Virus record (IMG/VR): IMGVR_UViG_3300025889_000944
Location: 1 to 23,929 of that record
Source of the DNA: a virus
Direction: 5' to 3' (one strand)
Length of the DNA stretch: 23,929 nt
Below are positions 1 through 8,552 of this stretch, in pieces. How positions within the stretch are numbered: the first letter of the stretch is position 1; the number at the start of each line of letters is the position of its first letter. The position numbers and the translations under genes were made by a program. Below the pieces are notes generated by a model. That model saw only the letters and a list, made by a program, of their open reading frames with translations, searched no databases and was not told where the DNA came from.

Positions 1-363
1 ACCACTATTAGGTTCTCCATCTTTCCAAAATTCTAATATTAATTGGTCAAAATCACAATGGTTCTGAATCCACAAAGCTACTTCAAGATTTGATACACCA
101 GCTATTTCAAAGTCTGCGGCTTCTCCTAAACAATGTTGTGATGTTGCTTTTGAACCTATTGCTTCTGATAATTCTGGGCTTCTATAACCAGATGTAATTG
201 TAACAGGCTTATCAAACTTAACTCTTACAGGCTCTAATACCTCATAACAAAGATCGCCTAGATTTTTAATCTCTCCACTACCAGCTTTATTAGTTATACC
301 TTTTCTTGTAGCAGTTTGTGATTTTTCAAATTCTTCTAATGTAAAATGTTTTGATAATTGCAT
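1..363 (-). CDS. M15-family zinc peptidase, probable endolysin (3' end missing)
   Basis: The first 121 codons of a gene that runs off the left edge; the ATG is at 363, preceded by an AAAGGA-type ribosome binding site in the 13-base gap. Seen: near residues 58-85 the protein has SGYRSPEL, then SQHCLGEAADFE, with H77 and D84 spaced as in the zinc site of the Peptidase_M15_3 / D-Ala-D-Ala carboxypeptidase fold. The third ligand, a late His, would lie beyond the window. Known of the family: these enzymes cut peptidoglycan peptide cross-links, and phages use them as endolysins. There is no signal peptide, so it would need a holin or pinholin to reach the wall. It follows the fibre genes and is the last gene seen in the operon, a usual place for a lysin. 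A virion-associated muralytic enzyme is the alternative. Confidence 0.85.
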   Translation of the reverse strand, partial: MQLSKHFTLEEFEKSQTATRKGITNKAGSGEIKNLGDLCYEVLEPVRVKFDKPVTITSGYRSPELSEAIGSKATSQHCLGEAADFEIAGVSNLEVALWIQNHCDFDQLILEFWKDGEPNSG

Positions 364-376
364 AAATTATTCCTTT

Positions 377-1459
377 CTATCTGGCACAAGCTGGTACACC
401 AGTTGATGTTACGAATGGATTCTCTGCAAATGCCATGTAGATGTATGTTTCATTATTGTAATTTGCATCTCCAAAAGTATTTCTCATTTTAATTCCATTA
501 GAAAGAAAATCCATACCTTGTGAGTTTGTCCCTGATGCATTACTGGAATCAGGATATAAATATTCTGCCATTTGATTATATAAATCTCTTTTGTTATCAT
601 ATAACATCCAATTTGAATTACTAAATGCACTATTCGATGTACATTTAGTTATAAGAAAAGCTGGTTTAAATCCTGTATAAACAAATGTTCCATCAGCATT
701 TCCATTCCCTGTGTAGCTTCCAAATTTTGAGTAGCCTTTTTTTTCTGCGAAGCAGTAGGCTATGTAAGTTTTACTACTTCCATTTGAACCAGCATCAGCA
801 CCTACTGAAAATACAGAAGATGTTGGTGCAGTATTATTCCACATAGTTGAAGAACTTTGTTGTGCGTTAGTTAAATTTAGCATTATAGTTATACCAGCAC
901 CTAAACTTTGATGAAAATTATTCCAAGATTCTCCAGATGCACCTCTTTCTTTTACTAAAACCCAAGCTGGTGTAGTTCCCAAACCATGACCAACTGTAGC
1001 ATTACTTCCTGTACCTGTATAAGACACAATACTAAATCCACTTGTAGTATTAGCAGATACAGTTGAGGTTATGCTTCCATCAGTATTACTAGTTGTGCCA
1101 TTAGCACCTAACCAGTTCCATGCTACATATGTAACTCCATTTTCATTACAATTATTTGTATTTGATGTTCCATTTTTACATACATAACCATCTGAATTTA
1201 ATGCTGAAATCCAACCAGCACCACTAGGTGTTTCATCTGCGGCAGATGAAGAAGAATCTAATTTTAAATATTTAGATGCACCACTATCGTATCTAATAGC
1301 ATCAATAATATAATGTGAAAATGCACTACTTCTAGCTTTTACCCAAGTCCAATCAGATTGAAATCCAACTCCTGTTATAGTTCTTCCATCTGTATCATTT
1401 CCTGTGTAGGTAATAGTATTAAAATAATCTGTTGGTTTATCTATTGTAGTGTAAGCCAT
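377..1459 (-). CDS. Tail fibre/adhesin with three internal repeats (DUF7483-like)
   Basis: A 360-aa protein starting with ATG that overlaps the stop of the upstream LamG gene (TAATG). Seen: three copies of one module, each opening with YTG followed by a Gly-rich turn and a [GF]-x-[PS]-x-[FW] strand. These are near residues 18-56 (ITGVGFQSDWTWVKARS), 147-186 (HGLGTTPAWVLVKERG) and 249-292 (YTGFKPAFLITK). Each closes with a TY[IV]-aromatic strand (109-116, 231-238, 338-345). The first module carries DYFNT just before it. I recall this arrangement from a marine-phage family, DUF7483, that sits beside LamG proteins. No catalytic motif is visible. By position, downstream of protein J and the LamG gene, it is probably a receptor-binding fibre part; that role is inferred. 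Confidence 0.7.
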   Translation of the reverse strand: MAYTTIDKPTDYFNTITYTGNDTDGRTITGVGFQSDWTWVKARSSAFSHYIIDAIRYDSGASKYLKLDSSSSAADETPSGAGWISALNSDGYVCKNGTSNTNNCNENGVTYVAWNWLGANGTTSNTDGSITSTVSANTTSGFSIVSYTGTGSNATVGHGLGTTPAWVLVKERGASGESWNNFHQSLGAGITIMLNLTNAQQSSSTMWNNTAPTSSVFSVGADAGSNGSSKTYIAYCFAEKKGYSKFGSYTGNGNADGTFVYTGFKPAFLITKCTSNSAFSNSNWMLYDNKRDLYNQMAEYLYPDSSNASGTNSQGMDFLSNGIKMRNTFGDANYNNETYIYMAFAENPFVTSTGVPACAR

Positions 1460-2850
1460 TATCCATACTCCGCTAGGTTTTTTGTGTTAAGTGCATAATA
1501 TCCACTAGGAACTGCATACTCAAAGTTTCCATAGCTATTACCATCTGTGTTGCCTGATGAGATTGTGAATGGTGGAGAGCCAAAATTAAATTGATAATTT
1601 ATACTACCACTTTCACTTTCAGCATAAGTTGCTATTGCTGGAAAGATAGTTCCAGTTATTCCTGTATGTGCTGGACTTGAAGATGTTGCTGGATTACCAC
1701 TATCAAACCAAGAATTATTTTTACCCATATACCACTTACCATTATCCATATCCAAAGCGACCATTAATATATCTCCATCACTAAAAGCTGCACCACCATA
1801 AGATGATTGAGATAAATTATGAAGTCTATTTCCACCAATTGAAATAACAGACCAACCTTGACTTGTTTTACCTAGTTCTGCATTTGGATAACCAATATTT
1901 CCACCACCTTGAAAAATACCAACTTGAATATCTGATCCAGCATCAACTACTTTTACTTCCCAATACCATTTTCCACTAGATAATCCAAAAGTACCAACCG
2001 TTCCATATCTATTATTAGATGTAAATTGTAAATTACCCTCTGTTAAAGTTACATTTGCACCTTTTGCTAAAGGATTTAATGTTGCAAAATTATTTGTGCA
2101 AGTATCAGTAGATTGATCTATTGCTGTAAGGTTATTAACTGTGAAGTTATTTCCATTACCTGATACATCTGCACCTAGACTACCAGAGTTTTCAAAGTCT
2201 AAATAAAATCCATTAGTACCAAAGGTTAAACCAGATACATCTATTGGTTTCCATATTCCACTATCTTCGTCAAATTCTCCAAATGATGTTGGTGCTAATG
2301 CTGTTCCATCAACAGATACTACTTCTGCTATATAACCATCAAAATAATGACCATTATAACTTCTTCCAACCCATAAAGCACTTGTATCATTATATTCTAA
2401 ATCTGCATTTAATGATGGATAGTTTGCTGTACTAAATGAAGTTTCTTGAACACCATTAACATATAATTTTATTCTGTTGCTTGATGTTGCTTGTGTTGTA
2501 TCTACTGCAAGTACAATATGAAACCATGCACTTGGATCTCTAAATTTTCTGTTTGTTGATAAAGTAAATTGTTCTGATGAACTAGACCAACTAAATATAT
2601 TTATTGTATCTACTGATTCAAAATATATTGCAAAGTCATCATTTCCTGTATTAACACCTTGTAATAATAAACCATTTGTTGAACCTAATTCTCCTCTTTT
2701 AACCCACATACTAATAGTAAATGTTTTTTGATTTGTTGCACTACTTGGTGTTCTATTTAGATAATCACTACTGCCATCATTTAATCTAACAGAGTTAGCT
2801 ACATCATAGCCTGTGTCTTTTATGGAGTTAGTTCCAAGTATTAATGGCAT
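1459..2850 (-). CDS. LamG/concanavalin-like plus SPRY-like fibre protein
   Basis: A 463-aa protein with ATG overlapping the previous stop (TAATG) and a GGAG ribosome binding site. Seen: residues about 18-185 look like a LamG/concanavalin A-like jelly roll (FTISMWVKRGELGS; WFHIVLAVDTTQ; RIKLYVNGVQE; GYIAEVVSVDG). A linker follows around 205-260 (GFYLDFENSGSLGADVSGNG, then NFATLNP). A second beta-sandwich of SPRY type spans about 285-430 (SSGKWYWEVKV; VGIFQG; DMDNGKWYMGKNNSWF). Known of the families: LamG and SPRY folds bind glycans or proteins. No signal peptide. It lies between the DUF4376-like protein and the triple-repeat protein, so I infer a virion adhesin for the host surface. Confidence 0.78.
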   Translation of the reverse strand: MPLILGTNSIKDTGYDVANSVRLNDGSSDYLNRTPSSATNQKTFTISMWVKRGELGSTNGLLLQGVNTGNDDFAIYFESVDTINIFSWSSSSEQFTLSTNRKFRDPSAWFHIVLAVDTTQATSSNRIKLYVNGVQETSFSTANYPSLNADLEYNDTSALWVGRSYNGHYFDGYIAEVVSVDGTALAPTSFGEFDEDSGIWKPIDVSGLTFGTNGFYLDFENSGSLGADVSGNGNNFTVNNLTAIDQSTDTCTNNFATLNPLAKGANVTLTEGNLQFTSNNRYGTVGTFGLSSGKWYWEVKVVDAGSDIQVGIFQGGGNIGYPNAELGKTSQGWSVISIGGNRLHNLSQSSYGGAAFSDGDILMVALDMDNGKWYMGKNNSWFDSGNPATSSSPAHTGITGTIFPAIATYAESESGSINYQFNFGSPPFTISSGNTDGNSYGNFEYAVPSGYYALNTKNLAEYG

Positions 2851-3470
2851 TAAATCTCCAATGTTGGAAGTTCGCCTAATGGTCTTGATTGAACACCATC
2901 ACTATCAGTAGTGTAAGTGTATAAAGTTTCTAATGCTGGAGTATCACTTGCATTTGTTATTGCAGTTTCCATTTCTGCTTGTTTAGTTCTAACAGCATCT
3001 CTGTAAGTAGATATTGAAGATGGTATAGCAGTAGATTTTTCTGTGTTTCTAGTTATGTACCAATCAGTATTAGATAATATTCCAGCTACTTGTGATTTTA
3101 AAGTTCTAATTAATTGTGTTTTTAAACCCTCAACTTTTACATCTCCAACTTCTTTGTCATCTGGTAAATCTCCATCATCTGAATCTGCTTGTGTCCATAA
3201 AGTATCTGCGTGTGCTTTAGGTGTAGCAGTTCCCCATGATCTAGTAACTTGATTGTCTGCAAAAGCATAAGATTCATTTGTGTTGATGTACCATTTCTCA
3301 TCTTTAAAATTAGATGAGTTAGTTACTACTTCATAAATACCTATTGCATTTAATTCTGACCCTGACCATAACTGAAATATTTTAGCTGGGTATCTTACAT
3401 CTCCTATAACCATAGTTTTAGGATTTGTAATTAATTTTGATATTGAGCCATCTTCTACTAATGCGTACAT
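2850..3470 (-). CDS. Tail fibre-associated protein, DUF4376-like
   Basis: A 206-aa protein. Seen: the N-terminus has a segment resembling fibre-assembly proteins (MVIGDVRYPAKIFQLWS). A central helical segment near 105-175 has NTDWYITRNTEKSTAIP followed by a long helix (ISTYRDAVRTKQAEMETAI). That matches what I recall of the DUF4376 'DW...R' helical domain found at the ends of tail-fibre and fibre-assembly genes. The C-terminus ends in a short Pro/Leu-rich piece. The gene starts four bases after the stop of the upstream fibre gene and has no clear ribosome binding site, so translational coupling is likely. Function as chaperone or structural fibre part is inferred from position. Confidence 0.65.
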   Translation of the reverse strand: MYALVEDGSISKLITNPKTMVIGDVRYPAKIFQLWSGSELNAIGIYEVVTNSSNFKDEKWYINTNESYAFADNQVTRSWGTATPKAHADTLWTQADSDDGDLPDDKEVGDVKVEGLKTQLIRTLKSQVAGILSNTDWYITRNTEKSTAIPSSISTYRDAVRTKQAEMETAITNASDTPALETLYTYTTDSDGVQSRPLGELPTLEI

Positions 3471-3473
3471 ATT

Positions 3474-4295
3474 TTAACTTTCACTTAAATTTAATGTTCT
3501 ACCTACTTCTTGCCAAATAGCACCATTGTATTTAAAAACTAATATATCAGTTTTACCATCTGCCGAAGTAAATGTTGGTGCAGTTGAAGCCGCAAATTCA
3601 AATACTGTATTAAAAGCGATTGTGTGTGAACCATTATAGTTAATTTCTACACAAATAAAAGCACCCTCAACAGGATTAGTTGGTGCAGAGAAAGTAGTGT
3701 TTTCTGTTGTTAGATGATATGCGTTTGGTTTAGCTTGTGTGTCCCAAGCAACTGCGTTTGAAGATGATGTTAATGCTTGTTGAGGAATATAAGCTAGATC
3801 GTTAAATTTAATTGTTCCTGTACCTTTTGTAGTAAATTCTATTCCAACATTAGTATCTCCCCCTGTTGCAGATAAGACAGGGTTATTTCCTGTTGAAGCA
3901 TTTGCGATTGTAAATTCATTAACTGCACTTCCTGTTTCTGAAAATTTTAGTAATTCTAAAGTACCATCTCCAATAGCATTACCATTAACATCTAATTGAC
4001 CACCTAATTGTGGAGAGGTATCATTTACTAAATCTGCTACAACTGAACTATCTAACCAATTAACTGTGTTTGCTGAATGGTCTAAAGTTGCAAGAGATAT
4101 ATCTCCAGCACCATCATAATATTTTAAAGTAGGAGTAGTTGCTGATGTAGTATCTAGCCAAATCGTTCCTGTTACTGCACCACTTGGTCTTGATGTACCT
4201 GAATTAGATGTATTTATAGCTTCAAGAACACCATTTAAGTCTGTTCTAAAAGCTGGGAAAGATTGGTTCGCTATATCGTAATCGTGTTGTGCCAT
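3474..4295 (-). CDS. Tail fibre protein
   Basis: A 273-aa Ser/Thr/Asn/Gly-rich protein beginning MAQHDYDIANQSFPAFRTDL. Seen: residues about 1-60 resemble the head-binding segment of many marine phage fibres (a DIANQ...FR.DLN motif, then SGTIWLDTT-like text followed by LKYYDGAGD). The centre is repetitive beta-rich sequence (SPQLGGQLDVNGNAIGDG; GDTNVGIEFTTKGTGTI), and the C-terminus has a small globular region (ILVFKYNGAIWQEV). Such text is typical of trimeric beta-helical fibres. A GGAG ribosome binding site lies about 13 bases upstream of the ATG. It follows protein J directly. Role in adsorption is inferred; no enzymatic motif is seen. Confidence 0.75.
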   Translation of the reverse strand: MAQHDYDIANQSFPAFRTDLNGVLEAINTSNSGTSRPSGAVTGTIWLDTTSATTPTLKYYDGAGDISLATLDHSANTVNWLDSSVVADLVNDTSPQLGGQLDVNGNAIGDGTLELLKFSETGSAVNEFTIANASTGNNPVLSATGGDTNVGIEFTTKGTGTIKFNDLAYIPQQALTSSSNAVAWDTQAKPNAYHLTTENTTFSAPTNPVEGAFICVEINYNGSHTIAFNTVFEFAASTAPTFTSADGKTDILVFKYNGAIWQEVGRTLNLSES

Positions 4296-4313
4296 AATTG
4301 TTTTATACTCCTT

Positions 4314-7190
4314 TTAAAACCCTTTTGCAATAAAATCAAATGTTTTAGATATTGCTGTTCCACCTGAATTTTTAAACGTAACGTTAAATCCATTAATAGT
4401 TTTACTTTCTACTAAAAAGAAATCTCCTGTTGCCATTCCTTGTCCTGTAATTCCAACTGCATAATTATCACTTTTAAATGGGTTTGTAAATGTAACAGTT
4501 TTAGTTCCAGCACCAGATGTTATATCATTTCCACTAAATATTCTATCTTCCATATCTATTGAAATTGATACTTCTTGAACAACAGGAGTTGAAGCTAAAT
4601 CAGTTGAAGTTAAAACAACTCTAAATTTATAATATCTAGCTGTATAATTTCCTATTACAAAGTTTTGAAAAGCAGTAAAAGTAGAGTTATCATCACTTGT
4701 AGCAATTTCTAAATGTGCATTAGAGTTAGCTGGTGTATCTCCGTCAAAGCTAGAATTTTGTGCATCGAATAATCCTGTTCTATTATCAAATAAATCATCT
4801 GGGTCATCAGAAGTTTGTTTTAAAGTTGCTGTAATTCTTACAGTATGTTTAGCACCTATATCTACTACATCTGCAAATAAATAATTACCAGATGCTTTAA
4901 AGTCAGCATTAGCAACACCTGAATCAAAAAATCTAGTTGTTTCTGTATCAAAGTTTCCAGAAGCTGAATCAAATAATTCTGATGAATCTAGTCTTAAAGT
5001 GTCATCTACTATTGCTGTATCTGTTAATGTTCCATTAAAGTCAGGGTGTTCAGATACAGTAGTTATTGCATTAAAATTTAATGTGCTAGTTACATTAGAA
5101 ACTATTGCAGTTGCATTAGAACTTGCATTCCCTAATTTATCAAATGCTTTTATAAGATAAGTTCCAGCCCTAGCAACTGTACTAATACTTGTAGCTGGTC
5201 TTGATACTTTTTCTATTAAAGATACAGAGTTTGCCCATTCTCCAGTTCCATCTGTTAATGTTGAATATCTAATTTGATAAAAAGCTAAATCTAAATCTGG
5301 TATTTGTGTCCAACTTAAATGTGCTTCTTGTCCTAATATATTACAAGAAAAATCTGTAACATCACTTGGTGGCTCAATAGCACCTACTATTGTTCTAGTT
5401 GCTGATACATAAGTTGACGATACCCCTAAACTATTTACAGCTTTAACTCTTACATTATAAATCTTTTGGTCAATTACATTTAAGACTCTGTGATTTAATC
5501 CTGAACCTTGTGCATAAATAATATAATCTGAATCTGTGCTTAACTTGTATTCTACTTGGTAATAATCAACAAAGTTATCAGGAGAAGCACCTATCGCTAT
5601 ATCTAAAGCTACAATTACAGTTCCATCATTATATTCAACTAAAGTATCATCTAGTGTTACACTAGCTGGTGGTTGGATAGTAAATGGATTAGGTAAGTTT
5701 GTTGATGGTGTAGAACTAACTTGTGCTTTACTTGCCCAAGTATAATGACTAGCCTGATACTCAACAAGAGATAATCCTATCGTATAATCTTCGTTAAAGG
5801 TTAAACCCATAACTCTAAATGCTTTTGCAGAAAAACCTAATGAACTATGTGTAATATTGACTATATCTCCTATGGCTAAATCATAAGCATCAAAGCTAAC
5901 ATTAATACCAAGTGTTAATGCTTCTCTACTTCTTCTTAAAATAACTTCTGCCATTTCTTCTGCTTGATATGCAGAGGTTAAAGTTTTAAATGTAAATCTA
6001 CCCTCTAATAAAAATCCACCATCAGCAGTTTTCATAGTTGCGTGTTTATCTGCTGTTGCATATCCACTATCATCTATGGCTGGGTACTGAACTTCATTAA
6101 CTTGATAATTTCTAGCTGGGTCAACAAAACCAACTATAACTCTGTTATATCTTTCATTCTTTGTTGGAATAGATAAATTATATCCACCTATAATATCATC
6201 TTCTGTTAATGTGATACTTGCACTTCCTGTTGTTTCAATAATTAAACTATACTTACCTTGTGTGTATGGAAGATAACCTCTACAACCTTTTAACATTTCT
6301 CTAACATTATCTATAATCTTTTGTGATGTATCTAATGCAGTATTTGTATCAAAAATATTTATATCACTTGCACCTGAATAGGGTGTTACTTGTGTTACGC
6401 AAACTTGTGAAGCATCATAAAAACTTTGTAAATTTATTTCTGAAATTGCTACACCTTTTCCATATCTTTCATTTGTTAAGTAATCTAATAAACACCAAGC
6501 TGGATTAGTTGAGTAAGACGCAGTTTGTGCTTCTAAACTAGAATTATATGCTACTACTTTTTTACCTTGTATCTTTGCTTGTACTTTTGGAATCCCTGTA
6601 AATGCGTCTTGATTCCATTTAAATCTTAATGCTAAATAACATAAACCAGATAGTTTATGGTTACTTCCCCAAGATGATAATGTTGATAATATAGATGATG
6701 CTGATTGACCATCTGTTCCAAAATGAGGTTCTACTTTAATTAAACTTTCTGAATTTTTATAGAAATTACTATCTCCACTTCCTACTTCTACCTCTGTTCC
6801 ATCTGATAATGCACTTGCCCAAGTAACAACTTTATCATCTACTCTTATTTCTTCTATATCGTTTATCTCTCCCTCTGCCATAACGATTGCCATATATAAA
6901 TAAGTATTATCTGTGCCTGATGTTTCCATAAAGACTCTAGTTCCACCAACAAGTCTTTCTCCAAATATAACAGGAATGTTTGAGTCATTAGATTGTTTAT
7001 TAACTAATAAACCTCTTTCAAAATCATCAAATTCATTTGTACCAAAATCTTCTATTTCAGGAACTTTTGGTCTTAATATCCAAGCTAAAAATAATGTAAC
7101 ACCTAATTGAACCAAAGGATTTGCACCTTTAAAAAATGATACTGCTTTTGTTACTGCTTTTACTATTCCACCAAATCCACCAAAACGCAT
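4314..7190 (-). CDS. Tail tip / host specificity protein J-like
   Basis: The largest protein of the window, 958 aa. Seen: residues 1-45 hold a Gly-rich start and one hydrophobic segment (VQLGVTLFLAWIL), then PKVPEIEDFGTNEF and SNIPVIFGERLVGGTRVF, the N-terminal signature of lambda J-like and GTA gp15-like tip proteins. The middle carries hub domains (about 200-490). About 500-710 has two fibronectin type III-like repeats (YYQVEYKLSTD; YNVRVKAVNSLG; FYQIRYSTLTDG). The C-terminus is beta-rich with LFD...FD repeats and an H-type-lectin-like end (TNPFKSDNYAVGITG). Known of the family: it closes the tail tip and contacts the receptor. The ATG overlaps the stop of the upstream gene (TAATG). Assignment is confident; the C-terminal lectin idea is inference. 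Confidence 0.88.
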   Translation of the reverse strand: MRFGGFGGIVKAVTKAVSFFKGANPLVQLGVTLFLAWILRPKVPEIEDFGTNEFDDFERGLLVNKQSNDSNIPVIFGERLVGGTRVFMETSGTDNTYLYMAIVMAEGEINDIEEIRVDDKVVTWASALSDGTEVEVGSGDSNFYKNSESLIKVEPHFGTDGQSASSILSTLSSWGSNHKLSGLCYLALRFKWNQDAFTGIPKVQAKIQGKKVVAYNSSLEAQTASYSTNPAWCLLDYLTNERYGKGVAISEINLQSFYDASQVCVTQVTPYSGASDINIFDTNTALDTSQKIIDNVREMLKGCRGYLPYTQGKYSLIIETTGSASITLTEDDIIGGYNLSIPTKNERYNRVIVGFVDPARNYQVNEVQYPAIDDSGYATADKHATMKTADGGFLLEGRFTFKTLTSAYQAEEMAEVILRRSREALTLGINVSFDAYDLAIGDIVNITHSSLGFSAKAFRVMGLTFNEDYTIGLSLVEYQASHYTWASKAQVSSTPSTNLPNPFTIQPPASVTLDDTLVEYNDGTVIVALDIAIGASPDNFVDYYQVEYKLSTDSDYIIYAQGSGLNHRVLNVIDQKIYNVRVKAVNSLGVSSTYVSATRTIVGAIEPPSDVTDFSCNILGQEAHLSWTQIPDLDLAFYQIRYSTLTDGTGEWANSVSLIEKVSRPATSISTVARAGTYLIKAFDKLGNASSNATAIVSNVTSTLNFNAITTVSEHPDFNGTLTDTAIVDDTLRLDSSELFDSASGNFDTETTRFFDSGVANADFKASGNYLFADVVDIGAKHTVRITATLKQTSDDPDDLFDNRTGLFDAQNSSFDGDTPANSNAHLEIATSDDNSTFTAFQNFVIGNYTARYYKFRVVLTSTDLASTPVVQEVSISIDMEDRIFSGNDITSGAGTKTVTFTNPFKSDNYAVGITGQGMATGDFFLVESKTINGFNVTFKNSGGTAISKTFDFIAKGF

Positions 7191-7756
7191 TACGCTCTAC
7201 CCCATTTAATATCTTGAACTGTTTGAGATGCAAAGTCCATTCCAACATCTGTACTAAAGAATCTTTGTTGAGATGTATTATTAGTTTTACGACCATTCTT
7301 TTTTTCAAAGTCTGCCCAATGTGATACGATTGATAAACCAACTGTACTATCTTTTTCTCCCTCTTGTATTTCAAAACTTTCTATCTTTCCTCTATAAAGT
7401 AAAAATGGGTCAGCAATTATAGCATTAGAATCATTTAAAAAACCTCTATAAATATCTACATTATCATTAACTACATTTTCATTTAATACTGTTGAGATAA
7501 ATGTTTGGTCTGCACCAGATAGATTAATAGTTACACTTGATTTAGTAATATCTGTTTCTTCTGTATGATTAGATATACCTAATATAAAATCACTAGCTGA
7601 ATATGTAACTGATGAACCTGATACTGATGATGTTAATGGAAATGAACAATCTGTAATATTAACAGGAGTACCAAAGCTAATAGTGATAAGATGTACTGGT
7701 CTAATATCATTTGTTGCTAGTTCGTTCTTTACTGCTGTTGTCAGGCTTCTCGTCAT
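7190..7756 (-). CDS. Minor tail protein, DUF2163-like / GTA gp13-like
   Basis: A 188-aa protein starting MTRSLTTAVKNEL. The frame can be extended three codons to a TTG, but GAGGA lies a few bases before the ATG at 7756, so I chose the ATG. Seen: HLITISFG near the start, a beta-rich body (VTYSASDFILGISNHTEE; VDIYRGFLND; LLYRGKIESFEI), and a C-terminal NGRKTNNTSQQRFF...WGRA segment that is common in tail hub proteins just before protein J. Known: the DUF2163 family in alphaproteobacterial phages and GTAs is an iron-sulfur hub component; here I see no Cys cluster (one Cys only), so cluster binding is unlikely. It overlaps the 74-aa gene by 50 bases. Confidence 0.68.
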   Translation of the reverse strand: MTRSLTTAVKNELATNDIRPVHLITISFGTPVNITDCSFPLTSSVSGSSVTYSASDFILGISNHTEETDITKSSVTINLSGADQTFISTVLNENVVNDNVDIYRGFLNDSNAIIADPFLLYRGKIESFEIQEGEKDSTVGLSIVSHWADFEKKNGRKTNNTSQQRFFSTDVGMDFASQTVQDIKWGRA

Positions 7757-7931
7757 GTTCCTCAAATGTTCGTCTGTTTATTTTTATTGCATCATTGACC
7801 ATATAACTAGCATTTTTAGATGGTTCGCTATACTTACCCTGATTAAAGGATTGAGAATTAAAATCATCAGCTTCAATTATTTCTTCTGCCAAAAAATCAA
7901 CACTAATCCAATATTTTACTTTGTATTTCAT
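7707..7931 (-). CDS. Small hypothetical tail-region protein (74 aa)
   Basis: I do not recognise this gene. It encodes 74 aa, MKYKVKYWISVDFLAEEIIE followed by a polar, charged tail without Cys or hydrophobic segments. Its ATG directly abuts the stop of the distal tail gene, and its last 50 bases overlap the DUF2163-like gene in another frame. In the GTA/rhizobiophage-type tip operon (hub protein, DUF2163, NlpC/P60, J) the genes here are packed similarly, but no peptidase is found. An MKYKVKYW-type start also appears in small marine phage ORFs that I recall only vaguely. It may be a chaperone or a small tip component. Coding is supported by the abutting start and a full open frame; function is unknown. 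Confidence 0.55.
   Translation of the reverse strand: MKYKVKYWISVDFLAEEIIEADDFNSQSFNQGKYSEPSKNASYMVNDAIKINRRTFEEHDEKPDNSSKERTSNK
7759..7763 (-). promoter_or_regulatory. Ribosome binding site deciding the start of the DUF2163-like gene
   Basis: GAGGA on the minus strand, two bases before the ATG at 7756. It overlaps the upstream TTG reading-frame extension and argues against a TTG start at 7765. The spacing is short but usable. Confidence 0.5.
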
Positions 7932-8552
7932 CTATAAGGTTTCTTCAACATCAAATTCAAATTGATATAAAAATGCACCATCTTTTGCTGTTCCTACTGC
8001 ACCAAATTCTTGAATATCATTTGTTAAGTGTACTGTAAAAGGAACATTATCATAAGTAACTACTGAATTATCTGCAAGTGCTGTAAGTAAAGGTGGCTCT
8101 ATTGTAACTGTTGAAGCATTACTAGATGCTTGAACATCTGCGACTACCATATAAACTTTATTGTGTGATGCAAACTTAATAAAATCTCCAGCTTTAAATG
8201 CGTGTGGATTATCGTTGTGGTGTCCGTCCATAGCAATCGTTGTATCTCCAACTGCGTGAACACCATTAACTAAAACAGTTCCTGATTCATTACCTCTAGC
8301 ATCTTCTATTTCAGGTGGGATTATTGTAAAGTTTTCTTTGCCTGATCTTTGTTTTATTATAAAAGCCATTAACTCTCCATAAACATCTGATCTAGTTCCT
8401 GTAACTATTCTAACTGTAAATCCAAATCTTTGATTGTCTATTTGTCTTGCAAGTTTCTTACCAGATACAGATTTAGATATAATAGTATTTTGAATAGACT
8501 TTATTCCTAAAGTTTCAAATTTCGCAGAAGATATTGGAAAAGCACCAGACAT
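7932..8552 (-). CDS. Distal tail / hub-like minor tail protein
   Basis: A 206-aa protein whose ATG comes right after the tape measure stop. Seen: the N-terminus (FPISSAKFETLGIKSIQNTI, then SGKKLARQIDNQRFGFTV) has the look of distal tail (Dit) proteins, with an arch of beta strands. GELMAFIIKQRSGKENF is a helix seen in such proteins. A beta-rich insert follows (AGDFIKFASHNKVYMVVADV; STVTIEPPL), which resembles the small barrel domain seen in tail proteins that carry an inserted carbohydrate-binding-like domain. In operon order it sits where lambda gpM or GTA gp12 lies, between tape measure and DUF2163-like hub protein. Role inferred from position and fold hints; alternative is a fibre-anchoring adaptor. 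Confidence 0.62.
   Translation of the reverse strand: MSGAFPISSAKFETLGIKSIQNTIISKSVSGKKLARQIDNQRFGFTVRIVTGTRSDVYGELMAFIIKQRSGKENFTIIPPEIEDARGNESGTVLVNGVHAVGDTTIAMDGHHNDNPHAFKAGDFIKFASHNKVYMVVADVQASSNASTVTIEPPLLTALADNSVVTYDNVPFTVHLTNDIQEFGAVGTAKDGAFLYQFEFDVEETL

Noticed and set aside
7129-7374. Minus-strand 81-codon frame across the J and DUF2163-like junction
   Set aside because: Lies wholly in another frame of two good genes and has no sensible composition or ribosome binding site.
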